A program made the position numbers and the translations under genes. Positions 15,210 to 23,251 of a stretch of DNA of 32,773 nucleotides are shown here, in pieces; position 1 is the first letter of the stretch; every line of letters starts with the position of its first letter. The stretch lies in NCBI GenBank assembly GCA_910588365.1, contig CAJUQS010000045.1, positions 1 to 32,773 on the forward strand, read 5' to 3'. Below the pieces are notes generated by a model that saw only the letters and a program-made list of their open reading frames with translations, was not told the origin of the DNA and ran no database searches. The DNA comes from an uncultured Oscillospiraceae bacterium (GTDB lineage Bacteria; Bacillota; Clostridia; Oscillospirales; Oscillospiraceae).

Positions 15210-15602
15210 TTACTTCCTTTTGTAGAACGAGTTCTCCCCCGCCAGGCGAATGCTGATCCGGCGATCCAGCTCCACCACCCGCTCCAGCAGGCGGCGGGTC
15301 TTTCCCACCTGATCCAGGAAGATCCGCTCCTCATTGCTGTGGGGCTCCGCACCCGCCAGCAGGGCGGCCACCCGCTCCTGGTCCTCTTCGGACAGGCTTC
15401 CCCGCCGGGCGCTGCCGGTGCGGCCCACCTCCTCCAGGTGGAGGATGGGGTCCTGGCGCATGGCCAGCAGCATCCGCACCGAAACCTGGTCGTTGCGGTC
15501 CAGGGTCTGGGCCATCTGCTCGGTCAGGTCCATCACCTCGCCCAGGTAATTGTACTTCTTCCGCTCCAGTACTGTCAAGTCCATCCACTCATTGCCGGTC
15601 AT
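15210..15602 (-). CDS. Putative FliT/FlgN-type flagellar export chaperone
   Basis: A 130-residue, largely helical, charged protein (LERKKYNYLGEVMDLTEQ, then ERIFLDQVGKTRRLLERVVE). I see no diagnostic motif. Its size, helical make-up and position directly after fliS, with an ATGA overlap of start and stop, fit the small chaperone that usually follows fliD-fliS (fliT, or a FlgN-like gene). If so, it would hold FliD or hook-filament junction proteins before export. The role is inferred from context. Confidence 0.6.
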   Translation of the reverse strand: MTGNEWMDLTVLERKKYNYLGEVMDLTEQMAQTLDRNDQVSVRMLLAMRQDPILHLEEVGRTGSARRGSLSEEDQERVAALLAGAEPHSNEERIFLDQVGKTRRLLERVVELDRRISIRLAGENSFYKRK

Positions 15603-15991
15603 GGCATCTCACTCTTTCCCTGGCCGGCACTGCTCTTTTCCGCAGTGTGGAAGGCGTCCCGCAGATCCGCCAGCATGGGCCGGAGGGCCTCCAGCTCCTT
15701 CTTGTTCCGGCCGATGCGGATCCGGCCGAGCTGGTACGTGAAGTATTCATACATGCGGGCCAGGTCTCTGCTGATGGGATACTGCCGGTCCAGGGTTTCA
15801 TCCAGGTAATTGACAATGTCCGCGCATCGGCCGATGGCCGCCTCGAAGGCGGGGAAGTCCCCCTTGTCCAGAGCGATGGAGGCCATGGTGGCCCGCTTGA
15901 CCAGCTCGTCGTACAGCAGCAGCAGCAGCTCGCCGGAGGTCATGGAGTTTACGGACTGCTGCTTGTACTGCTGGTAGCCTCTCCTATCCAT
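15599..15991 (-). CDS. fliS: Flagellin chaperone FliS
   Basis: FliS binds the flagellin C-terminus in the cytoplasm and keeps it unpolymerised for export. The 130-residue length is typical. Family features include the N-terminal YQQYKQQSVNSMTSGELLLL and the LYDELVKRA helix, followed by a helical bundle (FPAFEAAIGRCADIVNYL, then LDRQYPISRDLARMYEYF). It lies 32 bp after fliD and overlaps the downstream chaperone-like gene as ATGA, giving the common fliD-fliS-fliT order. Flagellin itself is not in the window. Confidence 0.95.
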   Translation of the reverse strand: MDRRGYQQYKQQSVNSMTSGELLLLLYDELVKRATMASIALDKGDFPAFEAAIGRCADIVNYLDETLDRQYPISRDLARMYEYFTYQLGRIRIGRNKKELEALRPMLADLRDAFHTAEKSSAGQGKSEMP

Positions 15992-16023
15992 GTTGGATAC
16001 CGTTCCTTTCTATATCAGGAGCA

Positions 16024-18495
16024 TCAGCCGCCCATCATGCCGGCCAGGGTAGAGCTCTGGGAGTTCATCTGGTTGATGAGCACCTCCAGCTTGCTGAACA
16101 TGCTGGTGTAGCGGTCCACCTGGCTGGTCAGCTTATCCTGCCACTTCTCGATTTCCGTGCCGATGTTGTCCATCTCCTTCTGCCACTGGTTGTTGAGCAG
16201 GGACAGGGAGTTGAGGGGTGTGCCCGCCTGCTGGACCAGGATGCCCTTCACCTCGCCGGTGAGTCCGGCGTAACGGTCCAGCTGGGTCTTCATGGTCTGC
16301 ATGATGCCGTCGGTCTCCGCGCCGCCGGTCTTGCTCTTGGTGAACGCGTCCGCCACGGCGTCCGGGTCGCTGTCCAGGGCCTCGCGCAGCTTCTTCTCAT
16401 CAAGGCTGATGTAGGAGGCGCCGTCGGTGGAGTCGTAGCCCACGGTGATGCCGATCTTGCTCAGCACCGCGGAATCCGCGCCCGAGGGCGCAAAGGCGTT
16501 GCGCATCCGCTCGTAGAGGTTGCGCAGGTTGGAGTCGCCGAAGAGCAGCCCCTGCTTCGCCTTCTCCTCATAGCGCTGGATGGCACTCTCGCTCATGCCG
16601 GCCATGTCGTCGTCGCTCAGCGGCTCGTATTCCTTTATGGAGCCGTTGGAGTTCTGGGCCGGCAAGGTGGCGTACTGCTTGCGGATCTCCGACATCATCT
16701 CGTTGTAGTCGGTGATCATGGACTTGATGGCGTCCACAATCTTGTCGGAGTCGGTGGTGCGCTCGAAGGAGACGCTCTCGCTCTGGGCGGGCTTTTCGCC
16801 GGCCTCAACCTTCTGCGCGTCGTATTCCTCGTTAAAGGTCTCCTTGAAGTTCAGGGTCATGCCGTCGATGTCCACCCGGTTGCTGCCCCGGGTCATGGAC
16901 TTGGTGGTGCCGTTGACGGTGACAACGAACTCGGCGTCCTGGCCCGCGGCATAGCCGTCGGTGCCGTCCTTGACCTCTCCAAACATCTTCGCCGCCAGAC
17001 CGCCGGACTCAATTTCAATCTTGTTCTCGGAGCCGGTGTCCTTGCTGGTGAAGACGAACTCGCCGGTGGTCTTGGAGTAGCTGACCTTCACGCCGGCCTG
17101 CGTGTTGGCGTTGATGTCGCTCATGATATCGGACAGCTTGGTTTTCTCGTTGTAGTTGCCCACGGTGACGCCGTTGATCTTGAAAGCATAGAGCTTGTCG
17201 CCCATCGCGTCCGTCAGTTGCTTGCCGCTGCTGTCCTTGGCCGCCTCCAGGCCGCTCCACGCGTTCTCATCCAGCAGATCGCCCAGGGTGTTGCTGGTGT
17301 TGAGGTAGTTGGTGGCCACCTTGCCGATGCCCAGTGTGGCGCCGGCGTCGGCGTTGATGAGCAGGTTGGAGTTCTTCGGCGCGTTGAACTTCAGCTGGAG
17401 CGTGTCGCCGGTGGTGTCCAGATTCTCCACGCTCACCTTGCCGCCGAACGCCTTCTTCAGGGAGTCGTTGAGGGTGTTGGTGTAGTTCTCGGCGTTCAGC
17501 TCGATTTTCTTGCCGTCCGCCGTCTTGATCTTGTAGTCACCGCCGTCCTTGACAATCTGGGGCAGCCTGATGGACTTGGTGGTGCCGTCCAGGTTGATGT
17601 TCATGGTCTTGTTGGAGAGGTAGTCCGCCACGTTGACCTCCTTGGTAAACGCGGTATCATACGTCACCTGGATGGAGTTGGGTTTGTCCTCCTCGGCGTT
17701 CTCCAGATCGCCCAGGCCCAGCGTCTCCTTCACGGAATCGCTGGCGCCGGAGATATAGACGCTGTTGCCGGCGCCGCTCTTGTCGTAGAAGGAGATCTTG
17801 CTGCCCTCCACCTTGACGCCGATGCGGTCGGAGGCGGCCACCGTCTCGCCGCTGGAGAGGGTGATCTGCTGGCCCGCCAGCTTCTCGGTGATGGACTCGG
17901 CCAGGGCCTCCGCCTTGCTGCCGTCGTAATCCGTGCCAATCTGATCGCTGATCTCGTCAAAGGAGATGCTCACGCTCTTGCTGCCGTAGACCAGCTCCAG
18001 GGAGCCCTTCATGGTGCCCAGCGTGATATCCCCGCTCAGATCCAGCCCCTCGCTGGCCGCGATGTCGCCGCCCCCCTTGAGGCTGGAGGTGGTGGCGTAG
18101 CGGGCGGACGTGGCCAGGCGGTTGACGCTGTTGAGCACCACGTCGCTGTCCGTGCGGCCGCTGGCGGTGACTTTGCCGGCGTTATTCCCCTTGGGCGTGA
18201 CATTGATGGCGTTGTTGAAGAAGGACGACGACATCAGGTTGGTGGAGGAGGTGTAGGAGGTATACTTGTTGGAAAAGGCGTTCATTTTGGAGATGATGCT
18301 GCGATACGCTTCCTGTTTCCACCCCAGCTTGGTAGACTTGTTCTGCAGGTTCTGAATCTTGTTCTGGTAGCTCTGGACCAGACTTTCGATCATCCCCTCC
18401 GTATCCATGCCGCTGGCCAGGCCGCTGATGACGTTTGCGCTGTTATACAGACTGCTGGTATAGTTCTTGCTGCTCGCGCCGCTGATCGATGCCAT
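16024..18495 (-). CDS. fliD: Flagellar filament capping protein FliD (HAP2)
   Basis: FliD sits at the filament tip and folds incoming flagellin. The 823-residue protein has the FliD N-terminal domain at about 15-115 (VISGLASGMDTEGMIESLVQ, then a coiled SYQNKIQNLQNKSTKLGWKQ) and a C-terminal helical domain (about 600-823) ending in Gln/Ser-rich heptads (EVLINQMNSQSSTLAGMMGG). B. subtilis FliD is about 500 residues, so the central D2/D3-like part is greatly enlarged, rich in Gly/Thr/Lys/Asp beta-type sequence. The start at 18495 follows AAAGGAGAG; the frame extends upstream to 18591 without support. A sigma-D-like promoter lies upstream. Confidence 0.95.
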   Translation of the reverse strand: MASISGASSKNYTSSLYNSANVISGLASGMDTEGMIESLVQSYQNKIQNLQNKSTKLGWKQEAYRSIISKMNAFSNKYTSYTSSTNLMSSSFFNNAINVTPKGNNAGKVTASGRTDSDVVLNSVNRLATSARYATTSSLKGGGDIAASEGLDLSGDITLGTMKGSLELVYGSKSVSISFDEISDQIGTDYDGSKAEALAESITEKLAGQQITLSSGETVAASDRIGVKVEGSKISFYDKSGAGNSVYISGASDSVKETLGLGDLENAEEDKPNSIQVTYDTAFTKEVNVADYLSNKTMNINLDGTTKSIRLPQIVKDGGDYKIKTADGKKIELNAENYTNTLNDSLKKAFGGKVSVENLDTTGDTLQLKFNAPKNSNLLINADAGATLGIGKVATNYLNTSNTLGDLLDENAWSGLEAAKDSSGKQLTDAMGDKLYAFKINGVTVGNYNEKTKLSDIMSDINANTQAGVKVSYSKTTGEFVFTSKDTGSENKIEIESGGLAAKMFGEVKDGTDGYAAGQDAEFVVTVNGTTKSMTRGSNRVDIDGMTLNFKETFNEEYDAQKVEAGEKPAQSESVSFERTTDSDKIVDAIKSMITDYNEMMSEIRKQYATLPAQNSNGSIKEYEPLSDDDMAGMSESAIQRYEEKAKQGLLFGDSNLRNLYERMRNAFAPSGADSAVLSKIGITVGYDSTDGASYISLDEKKLREALDSDPDAVADAFTKSKTGGAETDGIMQTMKTQLDRYAGLTGEVKGILVQQAGTPLNSLSLLNNQWQKEMDNIGTEIEKWQDKLTSQVDRYTSMFSKLEVLINQMNSQSSTLAGMMGG

Positions 18496-18581
18496 TTTAA
18501 TCTCTCCTTTATTACAAGATAAATGCCAAAAACTTTTTTTCTCAAAATCCAAAGAAAAAAAGAAGAACCCTCTGTACTTTT

Positions 18582-18608
18582 TTATCGTCACGTAGTATAG
18601 TAAAGTTA
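18582..18608 (-). promoter_or_regulatory. Probable sigma-D promoter of fliD
   Basis: On the minus strand, TAAC (18608-18605), a 15-bp spacer and GACGATAA (18589-18582). This matches TAAA-N15-GCCGATAA in 3 of 4 and 7 of 8 bases. It lies about 85 bp upstream of the fliD start, in the gap shared with the divergent ParA-type gene. Confidence 0.5.
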
Positions 18609-18647
18609 AGAGCCGCCAAAAAGATTTTGCTCAATGGAGGGGATATT

Positions 18648-19421
18648 TTGTCAGCTGTTATCGCGATCACCAATCAAAAGGGCGGCGTGGGAAAGACAAC
18701 GACTTCCTGCGCCCTGCTGGCCGGCCTGCAGCAGCGGGGAGCCAAGGTGCTGGGCGTGGATCTGGACCCCCAGGGGAGCCTGGGCTTCTGCCTGGGGCTG
18801 GATATCGACAACTGCGCCACCATTTACGATGTCATGAAGGGCACCGTGCCCGTCCGGGACGTGATTGTCCCGTCGGAGTGCGGGGACATCCTTCCCTCAA
18901 ATATTCTGCTGTCCGCCGCGGAGCTGGAGTTCAACCGCCCGGGGCGTGAGTTCCTGCTCAAAGCCGCCCTTTCGGAGCTCCAGAACGACTACGACTATAT
19001 CATCGTGGACACGCCGCCGGCACTCAACGTGCTGACGGTGAACGCCTATGTGGTGGCCGACGGCCTGGTCATCCCCATGGCGCCGGAGATCCTCAGCCTG
19101 CTGGGCGTGGCCCAGATCCGGGAAACCATCGACACGGTCCGCCGCTGCTACAACTCCCGGCTGAAGGTGCTGGGCATCCTGCTCAACAAGTACAACCAGC
19201 GCTTCACCCTCAACCGGGAGGTGCTGGACATGGCGGAGCAGATTGCCGCACAGCTGGACACCAGGGTCTTCCAAACCAAGGTCCGCTCCAGCGTCTCCGT
19301 GGCGGAGGCTCCCGCCCACGGGGAGAGCGTACTCACCTACGCCCCCTCCTCCAAGCCGGCGGAGGACTTCCGCGCCCTCCTCGACGAGGTGACCCGGGAG
19401 CTGGGCCAGGCCGGCTCCTGA
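18648..19421 (+). CDS. ParA/Soj-type P-loop ATPase
   Basis: A 257-residue ParA-superfamily ATPase. The deviant Walker A is KGGVGKTT (11-18), switch I is DLDPQGSLG (38-46) and switch II/Walker B is YDYIIVDTPPALN (115-127). Such proteins dimerise with ATP on DNA or other surfaces and position plasmids, chromosomes, chemoreceptors or flagella. The start is TTG 18648, 5 nt after GGAGGGG. No ParB gene follows; the next gene is the ComFB-domain protein, 51 bp downstream on the same strand. It is divergent from fliD. The context suggests a cell-positioning role, possibly for flagella or chemosensory arrays, but true chromosomal Soj cannot be excluded. Confidence 0.9.
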   Translation: MSAVIAITNQKGGVGKTTTSCALLAGLQQRGAKVLGVDLDPQGSLGFCLGLDIDNCATIYDVMKGTVPVRDVIVPSECGDILPSNILLSAAELEFNRPGREFLLKAALSELQNDYDYIIVDTPPALNVLTVNAYVVADGLVIPMAPEILSLLGVAQIRETIDTVRRCYNSRLKVLGILLNKYNQRFTLNREVLDMAEQIAAQLDTRVFQTKVRSSVSVAEAPAHGESVLTYAPSSKPAEDFRALLDEVTRELGQAGS

Positions 19422-19472
19422 GCGAGGGGCCGCATCCACACTTTTCATCTTACCTAAGGAGAGTACAATACC

Positions 19473-20336
19473 ATGGCAACAGCGAAAAAAGGCGCGAAAA
19501 GCAGCAAGACGGCCCACGTGCTCAACCTGCTCACCAAGGACTCCGCCGGAGAGGCGCCCCAGCCCGAGGCGGAGCCGGAGTCCGCTGCCTCACCGCCGCC
19601 TTCCCCGGAGGAGGGCGCTGCCGCCGAGCAGTCCCTTCCGCTCGCCCCCCCTATTCTGGAGGTCGCCCGCACCAACGACGCCCAGCTGGCAATGCAGATC
19701 AAGGACGCGCTGGAGAGCGAGCTTCTGGCCGAGGAGGGGCCCGCCAATCCAGCGCCGGAGGCGGCGCGTGAACCTGGGCCCGTGCCGGTGTCCGATCCGG
19801 AACCCGCGCCTGCTCCCGAACCTGTTCCTGCGCCAGCGCCCATGCCGGAGCCGGAACCTGTTCCCGAGCCGGAACCTGCTCCCAAACCGGAACCTGTTCC
19901 CGAACCGGAACCTGCTCCCGAGCCGGAACCTGTTCCCGAACCGGAACCCGCACCTGCTCCCGAGCCGGAGCCCGTTCCCGAACCGGAGCCCGTTCCCGAG
20001 CCAGCGCCTGTTCCCGAGCCAGCGCCCATGCCGGAGCCGTCCCCTGACGATCTGGTTATCGTCAACATCATGGAGTCCCTGGTGGAGGCCAAAGCCCCCC
20101 GCTATATCAGCATGTTCGGCCTCTGTCCCTGCGAGCGGTGTACGGCGGATGTGAAGGCCCTGACCCTTACCAACCTCCAGCCCGCCTATGTCGTCCTCCC
20201 CCGTTCGGAGGTCGGCGCCATGCTCACCGTGTACGAGAGCCGGTACAACAGCACGGTCTTCGCCCAGCTCACCCGGTCCTGCAAGGTGGTCATGGACAAG
20301 CCCCGGCACGGCCCGGATTACAAGCACCTCATGTAA
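19473..20336 (+). CDS. Pro-Glu repeat protein with C-terminal ComFB domain
   Basis: A 287-residue protein. It has a basic N-terminus (TAKKGAKSSKTAHVLNLL), a helical segment at about 62-88, a Pro/Glu/Ala-Val repeat at about 98-190, and a ComFB-type domain at about 192-280. The domain shows VNIMESLVEAKAPRY, then FGLCPCERCTADVKALTLTN with Cys 218, 220 and 223, and a later Cys 270, a likely zinc site. ComFB is named from a B. subtilis late-competence operon, and cyanobacterial members have been reported to bind c-di-GMP. The gene follows the ParA-type gene in the same direction. The long rigid linker would hold the domain away from an N-terminal partner site. Function here is unknown. Confidence 0.8.
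   Translation: MATAKKGAKSSKTAHVLNLLTKDSAGEAPQPEAEPESAASPPPSPEEGAAAEQSLPLAPPILEVARTNDAQLAMQIKDALESELLAEEGPANPAPEAAREPGPVPVSDPEPAPAPEPVPAPAPMPEPEPVPEPEPAPKPEPVPEPEPAPEPEPVPEPEPAPAPEPEPVPEPEPVPEPAPVPEPAPMPEPSPDDLVIVNIMESLVEAKAPRYISMFGLCPCERCTADVKALTLTNLQPAYVVLPRSEVGAMLTVYESRYNSTVFAQLTRSCKVVMDKPRHGPDYKHLM
19795..20040 (+). repeat. Tandem repeats encoding the Pro-Glu linker
   Basis: Imperfect copies of a unit close to CCGGAACCTGTTCCCGAG (18 bp, encoding PEPVPE) run through the middle of the ComFB gene. Because the unit is a multiple of three, gain or loss of copies would change linker length and keep the frame. Copy number may vary between strains. Confidence 0.75.
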
Positions 20337-20402
20337 AATGTTGTACCAACAGCCCCGGCATATTTCTGAAAACAGGCCGCGGCGGACGCATTCCGCCGCA
20401 CA

Positions 20403-20445
20403 AGCAAGCGGGCCAGCCGACAAAATGTCGGCTGGCCCGCTTGCT
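20403..20445. terminator. Bidirectional hairpin between convergent genes
   Basis: Perfect 20-bp stem, 20403-20422 with 20426-20445, with an AAA loop, between the ComFB gene and the EAL-HDOD gene. There is no U-tract, but the stem is very stable. The remaining gap from 20337 to 20506 holds nothing else I can support. Confidence 0.75.
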
Positions 20446-20506
20446 GCCGGCCGGCGCCGGCGAAGCCCCGCCGTCCGCCTGGCGGACACGGGAGGACGAA
20501 TCATCA

Positions 20507-21781
20507 TCAGGGGTTGCTGGGCATGGCGCTGCTGGTTTCCATCAGCTGACGCCAGATATTGTTCACCTCGTCCAGACACTGGAAGTAGGTGTCCGTCAGC
20601 TGATTGAGGGGGATGCCAAGCTCCTCCGCCAGGCCGCCGATGGAGCCCCAGTCCGCCCGCTCGTAGTTGAGGATCAGATCGTAGAGCACACCGCAGCGCC
20701 CCTCGTGGTTGAGCAGGGCGTCCTTCACCGGCTGGGCAATGGGAATCTCCGAGAGGATATCCTGCATCGGCGCGGCAATCAGATGGTTGAGGGTGGAGAA
20801 CATCCCCATGAGGTACGCGTCGTTGCGGGAGATGGGCATGTTCTTGGCGAACTTCAGCAGCTCGCTGGCAAAGGTGGCCCGGGTGAAGGAGAGCTTCAGC
20901 ATCTCCTCCTGGTTTGCGTCCACTCCATCATCTGTGCTGGTGTTGCCCATCAGGTATATCCACTGGCGCAGCTGGCCCAGGCCCAGAACCACCACCGCCT
21001 GGTGGACCTCAGTGGCCCGGTTGCGCAGGGCGAAGTAGGCGGAGTTGACAATCTTCAGCAGGCTGTAGGTCAGCATGGCGTCCATGGAGATGATCTGCTC
21101 AATCTCGTCCACGTCCGGCTCATCCTTGGTGATGGCCACCAGCAGGCGGAAGAAGTTGCTCTGGAGGTAGCTGCTGGAGTGGACGGCGGTGAACATCTGC
21201 TCCGCCACATAGCGCCCCTCCATGGCGTCCACCCCCGTCATGAACGCCTGTTGATAGAGCTCCTCGGTGTCCACGCCGGTGGCAATGCACTTTTTGCCCA
21301 TGGTGTGCGCCATGTCCACAATATTGCGGACGCTGGCCACCGTGTTGTTGGAAAGGCTGATTTTGATATAGTCGAACTTATCCAGGATGGAGACATACCG
21401 GGGGGAGAACTGGAACTCATTGACCGCCACCTTGTACCCGTCCCGGGAGTAGCGCTCCACGAAGCGCATCGCCAGGGGGTGGATGATGACGCTGTCGTCC
21501 ACCTGGATGACCAGATCGCCGGGGCTGAAGAGCTTGGGCGCCTGCTTCATCAGCAGGTTGGTGGTGAAGGTCATGAAGTTCAGCCCGCCCTTCAGGGACT
21601 TGTCGCTGTTCTGGGTCAAGAAGTTATAGATGACGTCCGCCGCCGCAAAGTCCTGGCCGCCATCGGCGTCATAGGCGCCGCCATCGCCGGCATAGCGAAT
21701 CTCATAGCCCAGGATCTTCCCGTGGAGATCCTTGATGGGCTGGCGGACAATATACTTGCTCGTGCTCTTGGTTTCTGCCAT
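20507..21781 (-). CDS. Degenerate EAL plus HDOD domain signalling protein
   Basis: A 424-residue cytoplasmic protein of the YuxH/CdgJ-like class. An EAL-derived domain spans about 10-200 and an HDOD (HD-related output) domain about 205-400 (LLVAITKDEPDVDEIEQIIS, AMLTYSLLKIVNSAYFALRN). Catalytic residues of EAL phosphodiesterases are missing: the EAL loop reads GYEIRY, the metal-binding DDFG reads NEFQF (121-125), and the loop 6 E-G-V-E reads TGVDTEE. It should not cleave c-di-GMP and may act by binding. Related proteins affect motility. The start at 21781 follows GGAGGAG. It is the last gene of the long flagellar/chemotaxis operon, 13 bp after cheV. Confidence 0.85.
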   Translation of the reverse strand: MAETKSTSKYIVRQPIKDLHGKILGYEIRYAGDGGAYDADGGQDFAAADVIYNFLTQNSDKSLKGGLNFMTFTTNLLMKQAPKLFSPGDLVIQVDDSVIIHPLAMRFVERYSRDGYKVAVNEFQFSPRYVSILDKFDYIKISLSNNTVASVRNIVDMAHTMGKKCIATGVDTEELYQQAFMTGVDAMEGRYVAEQMFTAVHSSSYLQSNFFRLLVAITKDEPDVDEIEQIISMDAMLTYSLLKIVNSAYFALRNRATEVHQAVVVLGLGQLRQWIYLMGNTSTDDGVDANQEEMLKLSFTRATFASELLKFAKNMPISRNDAYLMGMFSTLNHLIAAPMQDILSEIPIAQPVKDALLNHEGRCGVLYDLILNYERADWGSIGGLAEELGIPLNQLTDTYFQCLDEVNNIWRQLMETSSAMPSNP

Positions 21782-21794
21782 AGTGCGTCTCCTC

Positions 21795-22721
21795 CTAGTT
21801 GGCCTTGGCCGCCCGTTCCAGCAGGTGGTCCATGACATCCACCAGATGGCCGATTTCCGGCTTGGTCAGCTGCTCGTCAGCGCCCAGCTGGCGGCCCTTG
21901 ATACGCATCTCCTCACTGATCAGGGAGGAGAAGATAATGAGCGGGATTTTCTGGAAGCGCCGGCTGTCCTTCACCAGCTTGGTCAGCCGGTGCCCGTCCA
22001 TCTGGGGCATCTCGATATCCGTGATAATCAGCGCCACCTGCCCCTGAAGATCCGTATCCTCGCGCAGGGCGTTGAGCGCATCCCACAGCTCCTGGCCGTT
22101 GGGGTACATCCGCAGATTCACATAGCCCGCCTTCTTCAGGGAATTCTCAATCATCTTCGAGAGCAGCACGGAATCCTCCGCCACCCAGATGGGCTGCTCG
22201 CTGCGGGTGCGGGGCCCCAGGGAGTCAATCTCCTCGATCTGGATGGACGTCTCCGGGGCGATCTCCGCCACAATGCGCTCGAAGTCCAGAATGGTGACCA
22301 GATCATCGCCGCACTGGGCAATGCCGGTGGCTACGCCCTCCGCGCCGCCGGAGACGGTCTTGTCCGGCTTCTGGATGTCGGTCCAGGAGATCAGGCTGAT
22401 GCGCACGACAGCGTGAACCCGGAAAGCAATGAACATCTTGTTGAAATTGGTGATGATGAAGATGTCCTTGGGCCCTTTCGCGCTCTCTACGCCCAGATAC
22501 TTGGGCAGATCCACCACTGTCAGCACGGAGTCCCGGGGCTTGAAAATCCCCTCCACTGCCGGATGGGCGTGGGGCATGGACTTAACCGGCTCGGATATCA
22601 TGATCTCTTTGACCTTTGCCACGTTGATGCCGTACAGGTTTCCTCCGATGGTAAACTCCATGATCTCGATCTCGTTGGTTCCGGACTCCAGCAAGATCCG
22701 GTTGTTGTGCATCTCAGCCAT
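21795..22721 (-). CDS. cheV: Chemotaxis coupling protein CheV
   Basis: CheV couples receptors to CheA and adapts through its receiver domain. The 308 residues have a CheW domain at about 15-160 and a receiver domain at about 176-300. The receiver shows the acidic pocket AED (181-183), phospho-acceptor Asp 235 in LIITDIEMPQMDG and the conserved TKP Lys 287. The start is ATG 22721, 8 nt after AGGAG; an in-frame GTG at 22730 abuts that site. It lies between cheD and the EAL-HDOD gene. cheA, cheB, cheR and cheW are not in the window. Confidence 0.95.
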   Translation of the reverse strand: MAEMHNNRILLESGTNEIEIMEFTIGGNLYGINVAKVKEIMISEPVKSMPHAHPAVEGIFKPRDSVLTVVDLPKYLGVESAKGPKDIFIITNFNKMFIAFRVHAVVRISLISWTDIQKPDKTVSGGAEGVATGIAQCGDDLVTILDFERIVAEIAPETSIQIEEIDSLGPRTRSEQPIWVAEDSVLLSKMIENSLKKAGYVNLRMYPNGQELWDALNALREDTDLQGQVALIITDIEMPQMDGHRLTKLVKDSRRFQKIPLIIFSSLISEEMRIKGRQLGADEQLTKPEIGHLVDVMDHLLERAAKAN

Positions 22722-22771
22722 GACTGACACTCCTATCTACAATAAATTTCCTTCGCCTCTGTCCGGCCCGC

Positions 22772-23251
22772 TTAAAAGAGGACGTCCTGCCGGCCGTACG
22801 ACCGGATGCAGCCCTGGCCGCTGACCACGTCGAACAGCAGCGTACGGGCCACCTTGCCTCCCACGTCCTCGGCCAGCAGGCGGATTCCCTCCTGGCGCAG
22901 GATGGTGTGAACGCTCTCGATATTCCGCTGGCCGATATTGCCCAGATTGCCGCCGTTGACCTCGAACATCTTCGCGCCGCCGGCGATTTTGACCGTGATC
23001 CGCTTCCTGGAGGCCCCCTTCGCCTCCATTTGGCGCAGTGTTTCCCGAATGCCCGTATCCGCGTATTTCAGAGGGTTTTTTCGCCCCGGCTCCATATTCA
23101 GGGGCAGCATGATGTGAAGCAGTGCCCCGAGATGCAGCGCCGGATCCTGAAAACACAGCCCGATACAGGAGCCCAGCGCATACGTGATGAGGACGCCTGA
23201 GCCCTTCGCCATCTTCATGTCCGCGATTCCGACCGTCAATTTCTCGTTCAT
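22772..23251 (-). CDS. cheD: Chemoreceptor glutamine deamidase CheD
   Basis: CheD deamidates receptor glutamines and, in Bacillus-type chemotaxis, binds CheC to raise its CheY-P phosphatase activity. The 159 residues carry the catalytic Cys 29 in YALGSCIGL and His 46 in ALLHIMLP, with the NIGQRN motif of the family further on. The start at 23251 overlaps the cheC stop as ATGA, so the two partners are made together. The frame extends upstream inside cheC, but this overlap start is preferred. Confidence 0.95.
   Translation of the reverse strand: MNEKLTVGIADMKMAKGSGVLITYALGSCIGLCFQDPALHLGALLHIMLPLNMEPGRKNPLKYADTGIRETLRQMEAKGASRKRITVKIAGGAKMFEVNGGNLGNIGQRNIESVHTILRQEGIRLLAEDVGGKVARTLLFDVVSGQGCIRSYGRQDVLF

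Noticed and set aside
19590..20579. A 329-codon minus-strand frame opposite the ComFB gene, rich in Gly/Arg/Phe repeats
   Set aside because: The repeats are the reverse complement of the Pro-Glu coding repeat. The plus-strand gene has a recognisable ComFB domain and a ribosome site.
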